From contig CM055106.1 in assembly GCA_029204225.1 (NCBI GenBank), forward strand, positions 45,805,180 through 45,865,179: a DNA stretch of 60,000 nucleotides. The letters run 5' to 3'. Of the stretch, positions 20,446-31,426 are shown in pieces; position 1 is the first letter of the stretch; every line of letters starts with the position of its first letter. Source of the DNA: Diphasiastrum complanatum (taxonomy: Eukaryota; Streptophyta; Lycopodiopsida; Lycopodiales; Lycopodiaceae). A program made the position numbers and the translations under genes. Below the pieces are notes generated by a model that saw only the letters and a list, made by a program, of their open reading frames with translations, had not been told where the DNA came from and ran no database searches.

Positions 20446-20691
20446 CTAGGGCACACTAGTACATCAAGTAGAATCAATAATTACGTTAGAAGTTTCTCTG
20501 TGATGAATTCTTTTATGAAATTTTATCTTATTATCAAAACTTTGGCTCTACACTCAATTTGGTTATGAAAAAGGCTTATATAACTTATGATGACATTGTA
20601 GTCCATTTGTATGCATTTCGGATTGGGTCATATACATACTCTTGATGCAAGGAAGTCCGACCATTTTTGAATTTTATCCTACCTCTAACAG
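20446..20691 (+). other. Intron sequence before Orai-like exon A
   Basis: No transposon match was seen. The last 30 bases are pyrimidine-rich and end CTCTAACAG at 20691, a good splice acceptor. Confidence 0.5.
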
Positions 20692-20827
20692 GTTTGTTGA
20701 AAGAAACCGGAGAGATGTGGAGGAAAAGTCAGAGCAACTCAAAGCTGTTTCAAGCTTAGCTGCTCTTTTTACTGGATTTGCGATTGTTACTTTAACTCAG
20801 TTTCAAATTCAAACAAATTATAGCAAG
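20692..20827 (+). CDS. Orai-type calcium channel, internal exon A (N-terminal helix and TM1)
   Basis: This 136-bp exon encodes one codon part plus 45 residues. The motif LKAVSSLAALFTGFAIV aligns with the Orai TM1 region (animal LKASSRTSALLSGFAMV): the LK, the GF pair and the pore valine all line up. Orai proteins are plasma-membrane calcium channels in which TM1 lines the pore. The acceptor CTCTAACAG|G (after a T/C-rich tract) gives a phase-2 entry; the donor AAG|GTATGT is a near-perfect consensus and leaves phase 0. The residue at the animal selectivity-filter glutamate is glutamine (CAG at 20798-20800). An upstream ATG at 20645 is in frame but lies before the acceptor. The first coding exon was not found. 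Identification rests on recalled family sequence, not on a search. Confidence 0.75.
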
Positions 20828-21379
20828 GTATGTTGTTTAAAATTTTCAGCTCAAGCAATTATTGCTTGTTTGTGATATTCATAAAATTAATACAACTTTC
20901 TACTCTAGCTATGAATAGCTCTAACCATTTTCTTTGCATAAATATTTGACAAATAAGCCTTTGATTAGAAAGGAAGTTTGTATTACAAAGTTACATCCTG
21001 AATATTAACCATGATCTTGAAGTTGAATGCCACTATACCCAACCAAAGTATAACTCACCAGATCTATTATGAACTCAATCACATATTTTGATATCAATGA
21101 AAAATAGTGGCTAGAGCCAACAAGTGGTAGCTAAGGATGGATGAGATCTCTTGCGAAGAGCCCAAGCAATACCTGTTAGGAGAGAAGGAATACAATAATG
21201 TACCTAATGATTGATTGATAGCCCTATATCTATCTAGAGGCCCTTAGTGGAACCGTCTAGAGATTAGGACAAATTAAGGTATGTGGGTCTCGTAAGGACA
21301 TGCCCTTAATGGTAATTGGCCGAATACCCGAAGGTAGGCTAGTTAGGGCAACTAGGGAAGGATGAGTTCATAACACTTA
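20828..21379 (+). other. Start of giant intron, no element recognised
   Basis: Begins GTATGT. About 550 bp of AT-rich DNA without a recognisable gene or repeat. The whole intron runs to 38927, about 18.1 kb. Confidence 0.5.
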
Positions 21380-23095
21380 TTAGAACAGAGGTCAACTTTG
21401 GAAATATCTTCGAGGTACAAAGCTGATAAAAAATGTCATCAATATGAGGAATGGGATACTGGTTTCAGATAGTCATCTTATTCAAGGCTCTGTAGTGAAC
21501 GCGAAGGTGTTTGGTCCCATTTTTTTAATCAACAACGAGGACAGGGGCACCAAAGGGACTGTGATTAGGATCAATAAGGCTTTGATGTAATTTGTAAAAG
21601 TGCAGAAATATGGAACTGGACCTCATCACTCTTGACTCTAGACATACGATAAGGAAGACGGGAAGGAGGAGTGGAACCAGGAAGCTAATCAATATGGTGG
21701 TTGACATCACGTATTGGTGGCAGAGATGTAGGTTCCAAAAAGACATGAGCATGCTGATTTAATAAAATCAGAAAGCACCCAAGGCAGGCTGCGCATAAAT
21801 TACTTCCCAGTAACAATACCAGCAAGTGAATGGGTGAAAGTACCATGTAAGAATGTAAGTTCTTGTTGAGTCAAATCCAATGTAATAGCGGCAAGTGAAG
21901 TAAACCAATCAGCACCAAGGATGAGGTCATAAAGCTCCATAGGTATAACGTAGAAGTCCGCTTGTCCAATAAAATCCCCAACACGGTACTACAACCCTTG
22001 AAACATCAGAGAGTTGGTAAATGAATGAGACCTCACAACCTCTACATCGAGCATCTATGAGGCAAGAACAGGTGAAGCAAAAATCCGGTTGGAATTGTAA
22101 CTGTTGAGAAAAGAATGAGTACTGCCATTGTCGACCAAGGCAATATACTCACGCCCAATAATGTGCACATGTAACCGAATAGAGCGAGGAACAGGACGCC
22201 CACCCAAGTTGCATAAGCAAGCTAAGCATGGCATGTAGCAGGTAGGATATCGGCTGTAGGTAAAGGAATCTCAGATATAGAGTTAAGTTCATCAAGGATC
22301 TGGATAAAAACATCAGACTCATCCGTATCAACGCCCTCATAATAGAAAACAATAGTGGTAGTGGTGGGGGTCTGACAACAATCTCGTGCAAGGTGGTTTG
22401 GGCTCTTACAATGGAAACAAAGATGCTTCTATTGAATCTCAGCGAACACTACTCTAGTATAACGACACAAACAAAAGCAGGTCGAAACAAAGAAGAAGGT
22501 AAAACAGAAGTCGAGGTAGTAGGAGAAGCAAAAATATAAGAGGGTGTGGAGGGAACAAAAGTGTGTATGCCACTAGGATCGGAATTGGAAAAGAGATGAA
22601 GCAGAGGTCTTGGGATACTTATGCTATAGTGTAGTAGCAAGTGATATAGCATCACTATGTGTCGTAGGGAGATGCGACATCATAGCATAAGGGACATTGA
22701 TGGCCAGCTATAAGACGAGATGTGAGCTCAGTGGGCTGGAAATCAATAAAGAGATGGGATAGCTTCATAAACCTGTATGAGAAAGGCTGCGAAAAAAATC
22801 TTGTTGGCGACTCAACCACTGAGGATCAATCTGAGCATGATGGAGGTCACGACAAAAAGTAGTCCACACATGCATCCCTTATTGACTAGGCTCAGTACGG
22901 TAAACACACCACCAAGTAGAAGCTTGTCCATCCAAATGTAGGGTTGCTAATTTGACCTTCTGGACATTAGTCTTGGGGTACTTCATGTAATAAGTCTCCA
23001 ACTTAGGAAACCAATTCTTTAATAGACTCCCATCAGAGGAACCAGAATAGGTCGTAAGCTAGATCTTATCACGAAAGCAATGAGCATAGTTATGT
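21380..23095 (-). pseudogene. Degraded gypsy gag, protease and RT start
   Basis: The reverse strand shows, from right to left, gag core words (near 22780-23050, including a TTGAGTCGCCAACAAG region matching inner gag), a zinc-knuckle remnant near 22380-22440, protease VDNGSTHSF near 22110-22130, LGADWF near 21900, and the start of RT near 21400-21660. Stops and frameshifts are frequent. It stops at about 23095, where unrelated DNA and then the LINE begin. The leader and LTR at 28300-29295 are probably its 5' end, displaced by the LINE. Confidence 0.75.
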
Positions 23096-23239
23096 CGAAC
23101 TGTGGTTTGAACCACCGGTTTGAATAGGCTTAGTTCGAACCGTTTTTTGGGTTTGAAACCAAGGAAAAACAAAACCTTAAAAGAAACTTAAAAAAAAAAT
23201 GGTTTGAATTGTTTTTTTTTGGCATTTTCCAAAGGACTA
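23096..23239. other. TTTGAA-rich low-complexity stretch
   Basis: Repeats of GGTTTGAA and its complement (for example GGTTTGAACCACCGGTTTGAA) followed by A and T runs. No gene. It may be a small inverted-repeat element or low-complexity DNA next to the LINE 3' end. Confidence 0.4.
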
Positions 23240-23249
23240 TTGTGGGAGT

Positions 23250-23296
23250 TGGGGCGCACATTTGAGAGAGAGAAAGAAAGAAAGAAAGAAAGCTTT
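23250..23296 (-). repeat. LINE 3' simple-repeat tail
   Basis: In sense the element ends AATAAAGC followed by TTTC repeats and a short TC run. The same end with (CT)n occurs at 47707 after LINE-2. Confidence 0.8.
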
Positions 23297-23311
23297 ATTA
23301 ATGTCTTTTCC

Positions 23312-23325
23312 ATGCCAAAAGGCAT
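23312..23325 (-). ncRNA. Conserved hairpin at the LINE 3' end, copy 1
   Basis: The sense RNA can fold ATGCC-TTTT-GGCAT, 25 to 30 bases before the tail. Three more LINE 3' ends at 47.68, 47.88 and 48.11 kb have a hairpin at the same place with changed but still pairing bases. In stringent LINEs such hairpins are bound by the RT. It is an RNA structure element, not a separate gene. Confidence 0.6.
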
Positions 23326-23683
23326 ATAAGACTAGTAAATGTACATGTCAAGTATGTGGTAACCGTAGGAGCGTATGAAACGTCTCCAAGACTATAACAG
23401 AAATACAAATCTAACTGTTATGATCTGAAACTGAAAAGGATGCGATGATATATGAAACATGTGGGAGCATATATACTGCTAACTGTCATGAATACGGTAT
23501 GACACTATCATCCAACCCTGTGTCGCTGATGCTATAAACGGATGTAATAGGGGATGCAGCATGAAGGACTGCTGGTGGTCGATGACGTCGCCTAGGAAGA
23601 TGAGGTCTTTTCATGATAAGTCGGGTAGCTTGTGCAACAACATGAGTATGAGTGGAACACTGTCTCTGATCTCGGTGGGCATG

Positions 23684-24124
23684 TTAGTCTCCATCATCCT
23701 CATCCTCATCAGATACTAAGTCTCGTCCTCTTCTCCTGAAGAAGAAAGAAGTGATCTGCGGCTGAGAAATATGACTCTGCTGGGCTGTCTGACATAGGCC
23801 CTGTCGTAGAATAAACATCTCTCGTATCATGAGAGCGGCGCATCGAGAGTCCTCATAGGCTAGGAGGGATCGTAGGGTGACAGGCGAATCACGAAACAGA
23901 CAGTGATATCTCCCTCTGATCTCGTAATACACCGGGCATCTAAAGATAAAGTGCTCCTCTGATTCCACCTCATCCAGGGAACAAAACTGACAAATCCGCT
24001 CCTCTTGGGGTACCTTGGAATCTCCCAGTCTCAATAGCCAACTGATGTGATGATACGCGGAGCTGTCCCAATGTAAATCTGAGGCTATGTGACAATCCTG
24101 AGTCCAAATAGTGTGGCAAAACAA
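23684..24124 (-). pseudogene. LINE ORF2 C-terminal cysteine motif
   Basis: A 146-codon frame with CQFCSLDEVESEEHFIF and RCPVYYEIRGRY (C-x2-C...H...C), the zinc-finger-like motif at the end of many plant LINE ORF2 proteins. It then has an acidic tail (DEDEDDGD). It is in a different frame from the RT. Confidence 0.75.
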
Positions 24125-24336
24125 GGAACCCTTCTATGTCAAGCTCAATGAAATGAGTCCAGTAATAGGCGGGTTTAACCCCTAGCTGTCGCCTCCAAGT
24201 AGGGTCGAGGTATGCTCTATATAAGAAGCGCCTGATATACGGGTGGGTGCCTGAGGAGAGCTCTGTGATGGATATGCCAAATGAATCAAGGAGGAAATGG
24301 GATGCCTGTGAGAACCACGACAGTCGGTAGCCCTGG

Positions 24337-26022
24337 TCATGAAGGAAGTGTGAGGAGGCAAGTGAGGCCCGTGTATACCTCGTGTCTGCATCTGGTAGAT
24401 CCTGAACTCTCTGAATATATGCGATGCGCAGCTATCTGAGTGGGTGGAATGGCAAACTTTGCAAGAAGAATCTCGTGCGGAACCGAGGACTTCGCCCGAA
24501 TCATACGAGCTAGCATGGTGGTCTGTAATTGTGAAATGCTGGCCCAGTGTGATGATGGAAGACCTATACACCATGTCTCTACTGCATACAAGGCTGTGGG
24601 AGGGACAATAGTGTCAAAAAGTTGGCACTTACTGCGAGCATCTCTGATGGACTTCCTGAAGCAGAACCGCTCAAGCTGAACAAGGGAGGAATGCCCCTTC
24701 CCCAGTCGAGTGGTGGCTGCTTGTCGCATGCTGAAAGTAGGACCAGAAAAGAGTATCCCCAAATATGTATACGAGGAAACTACCTCTAAGGCCCGTCCAT
24801 CAAGCATGAGCTCCTGGCGCTGCATGAAGGCTCAAGAAGTGTTGAAGACCATAACCTTGGTCTTCGCAGTGTTCACCCCCAATTCCCATCTGGTACAGAA
24901 ACCCTGTAAACAATCTAGCTACCTCTGTAATCCCTCTCTGGTCGTGGATACTAGTACCACATCATCCACATACAAGAGAATAGCAATCAAGATGGTGCCA
25001 AGTCTACAGCCAGCTCCTCCACACTGTGAGATGGCTCGCTCTAACTCTTCAATGTACAATCCAAAAAGAACCGGCGAAAGAGAGCATCCCTGTTTCACCC
25101 CAATGGTGCTCCAAATGTGATCAGAGATACCACTACCATGTCGGAAGCATTCCAAGACCTTCTCATAAAGAGCCATCACTGGCAGAACAATATCCGTGGA
25201 GAAACCAAGATCCCGAAGTCTCTGAATGAGTAGGGAGCGTGGTACAGAATCAAAGGCTTTCCTGAAGTCCACAAAACAGCAGTAAACCCTTTCTTTCCTG
25301 TGCTTAGCTTCCTCAGTCAAAGCTCTAAGTGTGAAAATATGGTCAGTGGTAGAGTAATGAGCCCGGAAGCCTGCCTGTCACAATGCATGTAATCTCCTCG
25401 ATTCCGCCTCTGAGCTTATTGCAGACTGGAGTATGGTACCATGAAGCTTAGTGAGGACATGTCCAATCATGATACTGCGGTAGTTAACAGGAATCATGGG
25501 ATCTCCATTTTTATGGATAGGATGGATGATGTTGGTGCACCAGGATAAAGGGAAGCCAGAGACGGCGGCGGAATTGAGGAGAGTGGCTAGTGTGGGAGCA
25601 AGGAGGTCGGTAGCATGGATTAGGAGTTCAGACTCAAGGTCTTCAATGTCTCTTGCTTTATGGGATTTCATTTTCTTGATGGCCGCAAGTACCATGTCAG
25701 CGGTGAAGAAGGTGAACTCAGAGGGACGAGGGGAGATAGAGATAGGTGCGTCAGTAGGTATGGTATATAGACTGGTAGCGTAGTCGGTCCATATGCGAAG
25801 GTCTTCCAGGAGAGGTGGTGGAGTACGAGGGATAAACTCACGCCAAAAGGCGCCTGAAGAAGAACTGAGGAGAAGGTCAATGAGGCATTTTCCTTCAGAG
25901 TCCATCATAAGCACGCTTTTTCTGACGGAGTGTGCGATGGTAAGAACGTCGAGCAGAGCGAAGGAGGTGAGGTTCATGACTGCATGCATGGGTGACAAGA
26001 TGATAGTGACACTCGATATCAT
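24337..26022 (-). pseudogene. LINE ORF2 reverse transcriptase
   Basis: The RT domain runs in one frame with three in-frame stops (near 25376, 24917 and 24830). Visible motifs in order: MKSHKARDIEDLESELL, HPIHKNGDPMIPVNYRSI, QAGFRAHYSTTDHIF, FVDFRKAFDSVPRSLL (first catalytic Asp), GVKQGCSLSPVLFGLYIEEL, and LLYVDDVVLVS (YVDD in place of the usual FADD). The thumb region MQRQELMLDG to CFRKSIRDARSKCQLF follows. RT would copy the LINE RNA at the nicked target. The stops mean this copy is dead. Confidence 0.85.
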
Positions 26023-27110
26023 ACCATGGAGGGTGTGGAGGGCGTAGCGACAAGGGACGTGTGTGTTTGCCTTTATGGGCCTTAGATGGAAAAGCTAGAG
26101 AAGCAACAGCATGAAGAGAGGTGCTAAGGAAAGCTGCTTGAGTCTCGAGTGTACTATCGTGCGAAAACGAATGGAGTAGGGAGGTAAGAATTTCTTGATA
26201 GACTGGTGCGTATAAAGAGCTGAATGTATACCTGGGTGCCCGAGTAAGCAGGGGATGTGAGGATAACTGAGGGGGTGGGAGGCGGCCGATAGCGAAGGAG
26301 AGAAAGGAGTGGTCAGAGAGAGTGGTGGGGGAGATGTGAAAATCAGAGATGAGAGGTATGGAGGATGGTGATCCCATGAGATAGTCCACAACACTATGTC
26401 CGCCACTATGAGGATAACAAGTATAACTGCCGGAATCTGGCTAGCAAGTTAGACCATTGTAAATGGCTAACTCATGTGCCTTTCCAAACTGCAACAAATG
26501 CTCACCATAGGAGGTAATAGGTCCCAAGCTGTCCTTTGAAACCCTAGTAACTCCCACCTCGTCGCTGTCAAGAGCATGAATGTGGAGCTGGTCGGTGATG
26601 TCATAAAACTCGGACTGTCGTGAGGAGGTTCGAGCATTAAAATCCCCAGTGAGGAAAATATGCCCTCGCTTTGCAAATCTGATAATATCAGGTGACAAAT
26701 CAAGGTATGGTGAACCTGTGCCCTCTGCAAAGGATGAAGACTCTGGAGGAAAGTAACAAGCCGCCACAAAGAGGTCCCTGTCCAAACCAATGTCATGTCC
26801 AACAATACGAATCCAGATATAGCTTGCATGCTCGTCATGTCTGATGAACTCGATGCTCGAGTGAAGAGACTCTCTGTATAGGCATGCAATCCCTCCGGAT
26901 CCCCGACAACTAGCTGATCTAGTCTCAGGCCTGAATACGGAATCCCATATGTATCCTGGAAAAATAGGTATTCCTCTCTCCTGACTCTCATGAGTCTCCA
27001 TAAAAATCAATAGATCTCTGCCAATGATGAAATCAATCAGATCGCCAGCTATGGAAGATGAGTGTATACCATCGCAGTTCCATACTCCAATCCGGAGAAG
27101 GTGTGGATGG
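25895..27110 (-). pseudogene. LINE ORF2 endonuclease domain and linker
   Basis: An APE-type endonuclease of the EEP fold. It begins near 27110 with RIGVWNCDGI. It continues IFMETHES (metal-binding Glu), GGIACLYRESL, TGDFNAR near 26640 and SDHSFLSFAI near 26310 (catalytic S-D-H). These are the canonical motifs in the right order. A stop near 26440 and a frameshift between 25895 and 26022 separate it from RT. The enzyme nicks the target DNA for priming. Confidence 0.83.
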
Positions 27111-27148
27111 GGCCCCGGGGCACTCCCGAACCTGGGGACCCCAAATAC

Positions 27149-28280
27149 CTAGCATTGGGAGCTGCTAGGAGCGCTATCAAGAAAGCGCACTCGTCGATCG
27201 CGGTAAATGACTCGTCTGCCAGACTCATGAGCTACCTGAAAGGCCTTACGCCTCTCCTCCACTTGGATATATGTAAGGTCATCGTCCATATAGATAGTGG
27301 TACCACGTAACTTAGCTCTGCATCGCAAAGCATCTCGACGACCCTCTAGAGAGGTGAAACGGATAATGAGCGTGGCTGCATCTCGAGTGGTCCTCCATGC
27401 GGTATCTAGTCCATCTGTCCTGTGCACGAGAGTGGCGTCGAGAAAGCGTTTGGCTTCAGCCAAGGCATCCTGTGTATCCGGAATCCCGCGAACTCTAATG
27501 TTGTGGCCTTTTTGGTATTGAGATTTCTCTTCCGATATGGTGGCTGAGATAACCGAGGAGATAGGTGCGCTTGGTTTGGTGCCCTTTTTCAAAACGGATG
27601 CCCAAGAGAGGGCCTCTTCTTGTTGTTTCTCAATCTTGGTTTCTAGCTCCCTTAGCATATTGGTGGTGGACTCCGAAACTGCAGCTTGCTTGGTTCCGAT
27701 GGATTGTTCGAGTGATGCAACTTTAGACTGCAACATATTCTTGTCGTTGAGCAGAGAGGCAACCGTTCCTTTCAGCTGTGAGATTTCTTGCCACAAAATC
27801 TGAAAATCTGCCTTGATTTGGTCAATCTGCCAGGAGGAAAAAAGTTCAGTGGATTTAGAGGGCGTATATGGGATGTTTACTGTGGGTAGGGAGGGGTGCT
27901 TTGAGGAGTGAGGAGTTAGCGTTGATCGGTGTGGGGAGGATGGGCTCAGAGAAAGAGCCGGCATGGAGCGTAGGAGCAGATTGAACTACCGCCACAGATT
28001 CAGCCGCAGGTATAGTTGCAGGTACATCTGGTACAGCAGTTGTAGGTACAGCAGGTACGGCTGCCACACAGGCAACAGCTCCAGCAAGGTCCGCATCAGC
28101 TGCCATCTCAGCAGGGGACGTGGCAAGGGAGGACGCCACTTCAGCAGGGGAGGACGCCAAGTCAGCAGGAGGCCCATTAGGCCGTGGAGGGCTGGCCCGT
28201 GGAGAGGTGGAGCGAGGGCTGGCCTTCTTCCGTGAGGGCGCCAAAGATTTCGATAGTGCTGGCTGAAGATAGGTGCTCAA
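27149..28280 (-). pseudogene. LINE ORF1 RNA-binding protein
   Basis: In sense the N-terminal part (from 28280) is Ala/Pro/Ser-rich. After a frameshift near 27900 a 240-residue frame follows. It has a coiled-coil-like stretch (FQILWQEISQLKGTVASLLN, MLQSKVASLEQSI) and an RRM-like domain (NIRVRGIPDTQDALAEAKRF, LRGTTIYMDDDLTYIQVEER). This coiled coil plus RRM order is that of L1-type ORF1 proteins, which coat the LINE RNA. It ends 40 bases before the endonuclease frame. Confidence 0.78.
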
Positions 28281-28299
28281 ATTGCCAACATGAAAGCCT

Positions 28300-29295
28300 C
28301 CAAATAGCTGGAAAAATGGTCACCAATGTTTATAATAGAGGTAATGGCTGAAAAAAGGTCCAGAAAGACATGCCAAATATAGGTTTAGATGTTTTCTAAA
28401 AACAGTAGGTATAATGGCAATAAGCAGATGGAAAATGTGTGAAATGATGGCTATTAAATGGGCGCCTGATATGGTCGTAGATGATCATTGAAAAGTGTGG
28501 AATAACGGCAAGTAATGGACAACAAAGTTGTTGGAAAATACATCCAGGGAGCGATGGACAACAAATGCAAATGGTTGAAAAAGCTGGTAAAATGTGCAAA
28601 ATCAGCAAGGTGAAGTAGCTGGAAATGGGTAATGGACAGCTCAAAAGGTGGAGATGAAAATTAGGCAAAAAAGGGGTGATGGACAGCAACAAAATGGATA
28701 GTACATGGGCTGGAAATGGGCAATGGACTGCTATGTAAAAATTGTGCTAAATGGGTAGCAAGATAGGCGCTAGACAGCCGTCTGGGTGGGATGCTGATCC
28801 TCCAATCAATGATGTAAAACCTGCAAAATGTAGTTCCAAATCATGGAAATCCAATCTGTAGATGGGCGCCCTTTTGGAGAAAAATGCTGATGAAAAAGTA
28901 CCGAAACCTCCAAATAAGGTGTTAGAAAATGCAATAGGTACTGCTCAAAAAATCTACCAAAATAGCTGCTAGGAAAGATAGCGGCCACTGTCGGAAATAA
29001 CTTTCCAAATTTTTTTTTGGCTGCCAAGTTTATTGGAAGTGCTTATGCTAAAAGTTTGGCAAAGCAAGAACTAACCCTAGAAAGTGGCAAAGAGAAAACT
29101 TAAGGAGACTAAAGAGATATCAATATCATCAGCTATTGAATGAATGACAATAGGTCCTACTTGTTCCCACAAGGAGGCCCTAAAATAGAACCTTCATGGA
29201 GCCTTCCAGAGGATAAGATAATGTCAGTGAACCTAATCAAAATGGATAAGGAGGGATAATAGTCACCATCCCCTCCTACAAGAGGGCCCCCACTC
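28300..29295 (-). repeat. Gypsy leader and partial LTR
   Basis: 28300-29050 resembles the gypsy leaders at 8-9 kb and 12.8-13.3 kb (GGGCGCC, GGCTGCCAA, T-rich tract at 29010). 29050-29295 matches the family LTR (CTAACCCTAGAAAG, AGAGGGCCCCCACTC). The primer site between them is deleted. It is probably the 5' end of the copy at 21380-23095. Confidence 0.65.
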
Positions 29296-29301
29296 CAATA
29301 T

Positions 29302-29345
29302 TCGCCACGTCCATTTACATTTACTTTACTTAATGCATAAGTAGG
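29302..29345 (+). repeat. LTR remnant in plus orientation
   Basis: 44 bp match the family LTR just after its start region (TTACATTTACTTTACTTAATG). It abuts the oppositely oriented LTR ending at 29295. Confidence 0.6.
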
Positions 29346-30113
29346 CATTGTTTGCAGGCTGTCCAGCCCCTTCATACTTGTCGTTTGCAGCCATTTTTCA
29401 CACCTTGTTTGCAAGCTGTCCAGCGCCCATCCCCGTCCAATTTTTACTTCGTTCCGCCTCCGTTTGCTACCACAAATCCACATTTGATTGCAGGCTCATC
29501 TCCACCCTCATACTTGCTGTTTTTCCAGCCTTTACATTTGCTGTCCAGAGGCTGTCCCCAGCTGTGGCTGTCCGTGCACATTTCCAGAACCTTTCTACAG
29601 CCTATACACAGTTCATTTCGCATAATTTCCAGCTACAAAGCGGCCCAAAAACATTTTTTATCTCTATTTGGTGGCTGCCCGATATCTCTTCATTTTAGTA
29701 CCGTTTTCAGCACGCTCTTGTTTGCAGTTGCGAGGTACTACCTACACTATTTGTTACGTCTTTTCATTGGTGTACCTGTTGTGACGACTTATGTCCTCTC
29801 CTTCAGTTCATCCACTTGATTAGCGTCTTGCCTGGCTTAACTTTCTGCCTGTGGCTGTTGTTTTGTTATTTCCATTACATTTTGTAGTTTTTTTTGTCCA
29901 TCGCATTTTTCATTTTGTCTTTTATTATTTGTTATTCGTTTCCGTTCCATTTGCATTTCAATTCCATAATTCATTTTCATCGTTGATTTCGTTTTTCACT
30001 TTTTCTTCGTTTTCCACACTCCATTATAAAATATAAAAATAAAAACCACCCAAATTATCTGGATCATTGGGTTACATATTCTTTTTCGTTACTATTAATT
30101 TTATTTTTTTATC

Positions 30114-31223
30114 ATGACTTCTGATTTTCGGTCTCTATTCCCTTTAGATTATCTTTTTGTTTTTAATAGTGATATACCATTTGAACATATGTTCGACAAA
30201 TGGCTCACATGTCTTCAGTATTACTTTGATACTTCTCGGCCAACTTGTCCAGGTCCTAATAAGATTCTTGATGCAATTTTTCTCTTATAGGGTTCTGCTA
30301 GGTCGAAGTGGTTTGACTATGTCCATTCTCATCCGCCTATCTCTGAGTGGCATGACTTTCTACCAGTACTTCGCCTTCTTATATTTTCCGACAATAATTC
30401 TCTAATTGTTCCTTTTGTCGCTCTTACGAGTGGTATTATAGGTCTTGAGAGTTCTACTCCTTCTGATTCCTCTCGTGAGCATTCTTCCATATGCGAGGTT
30501 CCATTTTCTTGTGCAGGACAAATAGAGATAGAGTCACACATTTCTAGCGATTCACGTGAGGTTAATTCACGCGTTTCTAGCGCTACAAATGAGGATGATT
30601 CTATATCACACAGTGTGAGCAAGTTGCCTGATTTACTTGAGATAGTTATTGATCTACCTGAGCTCGTCATTGTATCCCATAGTGAGTTAGAGTCAAATAT
30701 ACAGGTTCCTACTGATGCTGATTCACATATACAGGTTGTGGCTGGTGTGGTCCTTGATTATGATATAGCATGCTATGATACTATTGATGATGCCATCGCA
30801 TGCTTTGATGGTGCTACCGATGTTGCATGCTATGATATTGTTCCATGCTTTGATACTGATATAGTATGCCTTGCTACTATTGCCGATGTTGCATGCCTTG
30901 ATATTGTTGTTGAGTCCTTTGATGCTACTCATGTTCCTGAGCGCCATGCTAAAGATGTTGTCGCCTATGCTCATTATTTTGATATTATTCATGGGTCTAC
31001 GGTTGCTCTTTCAGATGCTTTAGCTACTCCAGTAGATCTCCATATGGCATATGGTTATACATTTCATGATGGTCCTATTGTATACTCACTAGTTTATTTT
31101 GCTAATAGCCGTCTAGATGAGTATGCGGTTCTTCTAGATTCATATTTAGGCCAGAACTTATCAATTCATGCTTTTGTTATTATGCTACGTATGTTTTTCC
31201 ATTCGTGGATCATATTATTCTAG
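30114..31223 (+). pseudogene. Gag-like protein of copy A, one stop
   Basis: From ATG 30114 the frame is open to 31223 except for TAG at 30288-30290, where copy B has lysine. N-terminal words HMFDKWLTCLQYYFD and SARSKWFDYVHSHPPISEWH resemble the helical part of a gag. The middle is acidic and Ser-rich. Near 30757-30915 short units with the core ACYD/ACFD/CLD recur six times in about 55 residues. The C-terminal part (RLDEYAVLLDSYLGQNLS) leads into protease. No zinc knuckle is visible. I do not recognise the whole protein; a gag role is inferred from position. Confidence 0.6.
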
Positions 31224-31426
31224 ATGCGGGGCAAGAGTATATTTCTTTAGTAGATACAGGTAGTACACATTCATTTATTAGCAGTTACATTTCCACCAGG
31301 ATTTGTGCTACACCTGTTCCTGCTTCCCAACCTCTCCGTGTTGAGGTTGCTCGTTCCCATTCTTTTTCCAGTTCTCGGATGTTTCAGGGCTTGGATTATC
31401 GCATTGGTGATTTTTCTGGTCAAGGC
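31205..31426 (+). pseudogene. Retroviral-type protease of copy A, C-terminally deleted
   Basis: VDTGSTHSFISSYISTRI and MFQGLDYRIGDFSGQ match the gypsy protease of the full elements closely. It is cut off at GDFSGQ: copy B continues with ADFYIIPLEHYD and LGTVAVDL at this point. The DTG active site is intact. Confidence 0.78.

Larger units (their letters stand above)
23240..28290 (-). mobile_element. LINE retrotransposon with ORF1 and ORF2
   Basis: A minus-strand non-LTR element. Order in sense: ORF1 (28280 to 27149), endonuclease (27110 to about 26290), RT (26022 to 24337), C-terminal cysteine motif (about 24010), 3' UTR with a small hairpin (23312-23325), then ATTAATAAAGC and a (TTTC)n(TC)n tail instead of poly(A). 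Both ORFs contain frameshifts and stops. It lies between a gypsy gag and a gypsy leader of the same orientation, so it probably inserted into that copy. I could not identify target duplications. It resembles L1-type LINEs by its ORF1 and apurinic-type endonuclease; the exact clade is not settled. Confidence 0.88.

Noticed and set aside
20642-20691. ATG at 20645, in frame with Orai exon A, as the protein start
   Set aside because: The codons between it and 20691 have no Orai similarity, and a strong acceptor (T/C-rich tract plus CTCTAACAG) lies in between. An intron end explains the sequence better.
27963-28235. Plus-strand Arg/Ser-rich frame
   Set aside because: Antisense to the Ala/Pro-rich N-terminus of LINE ORF1.
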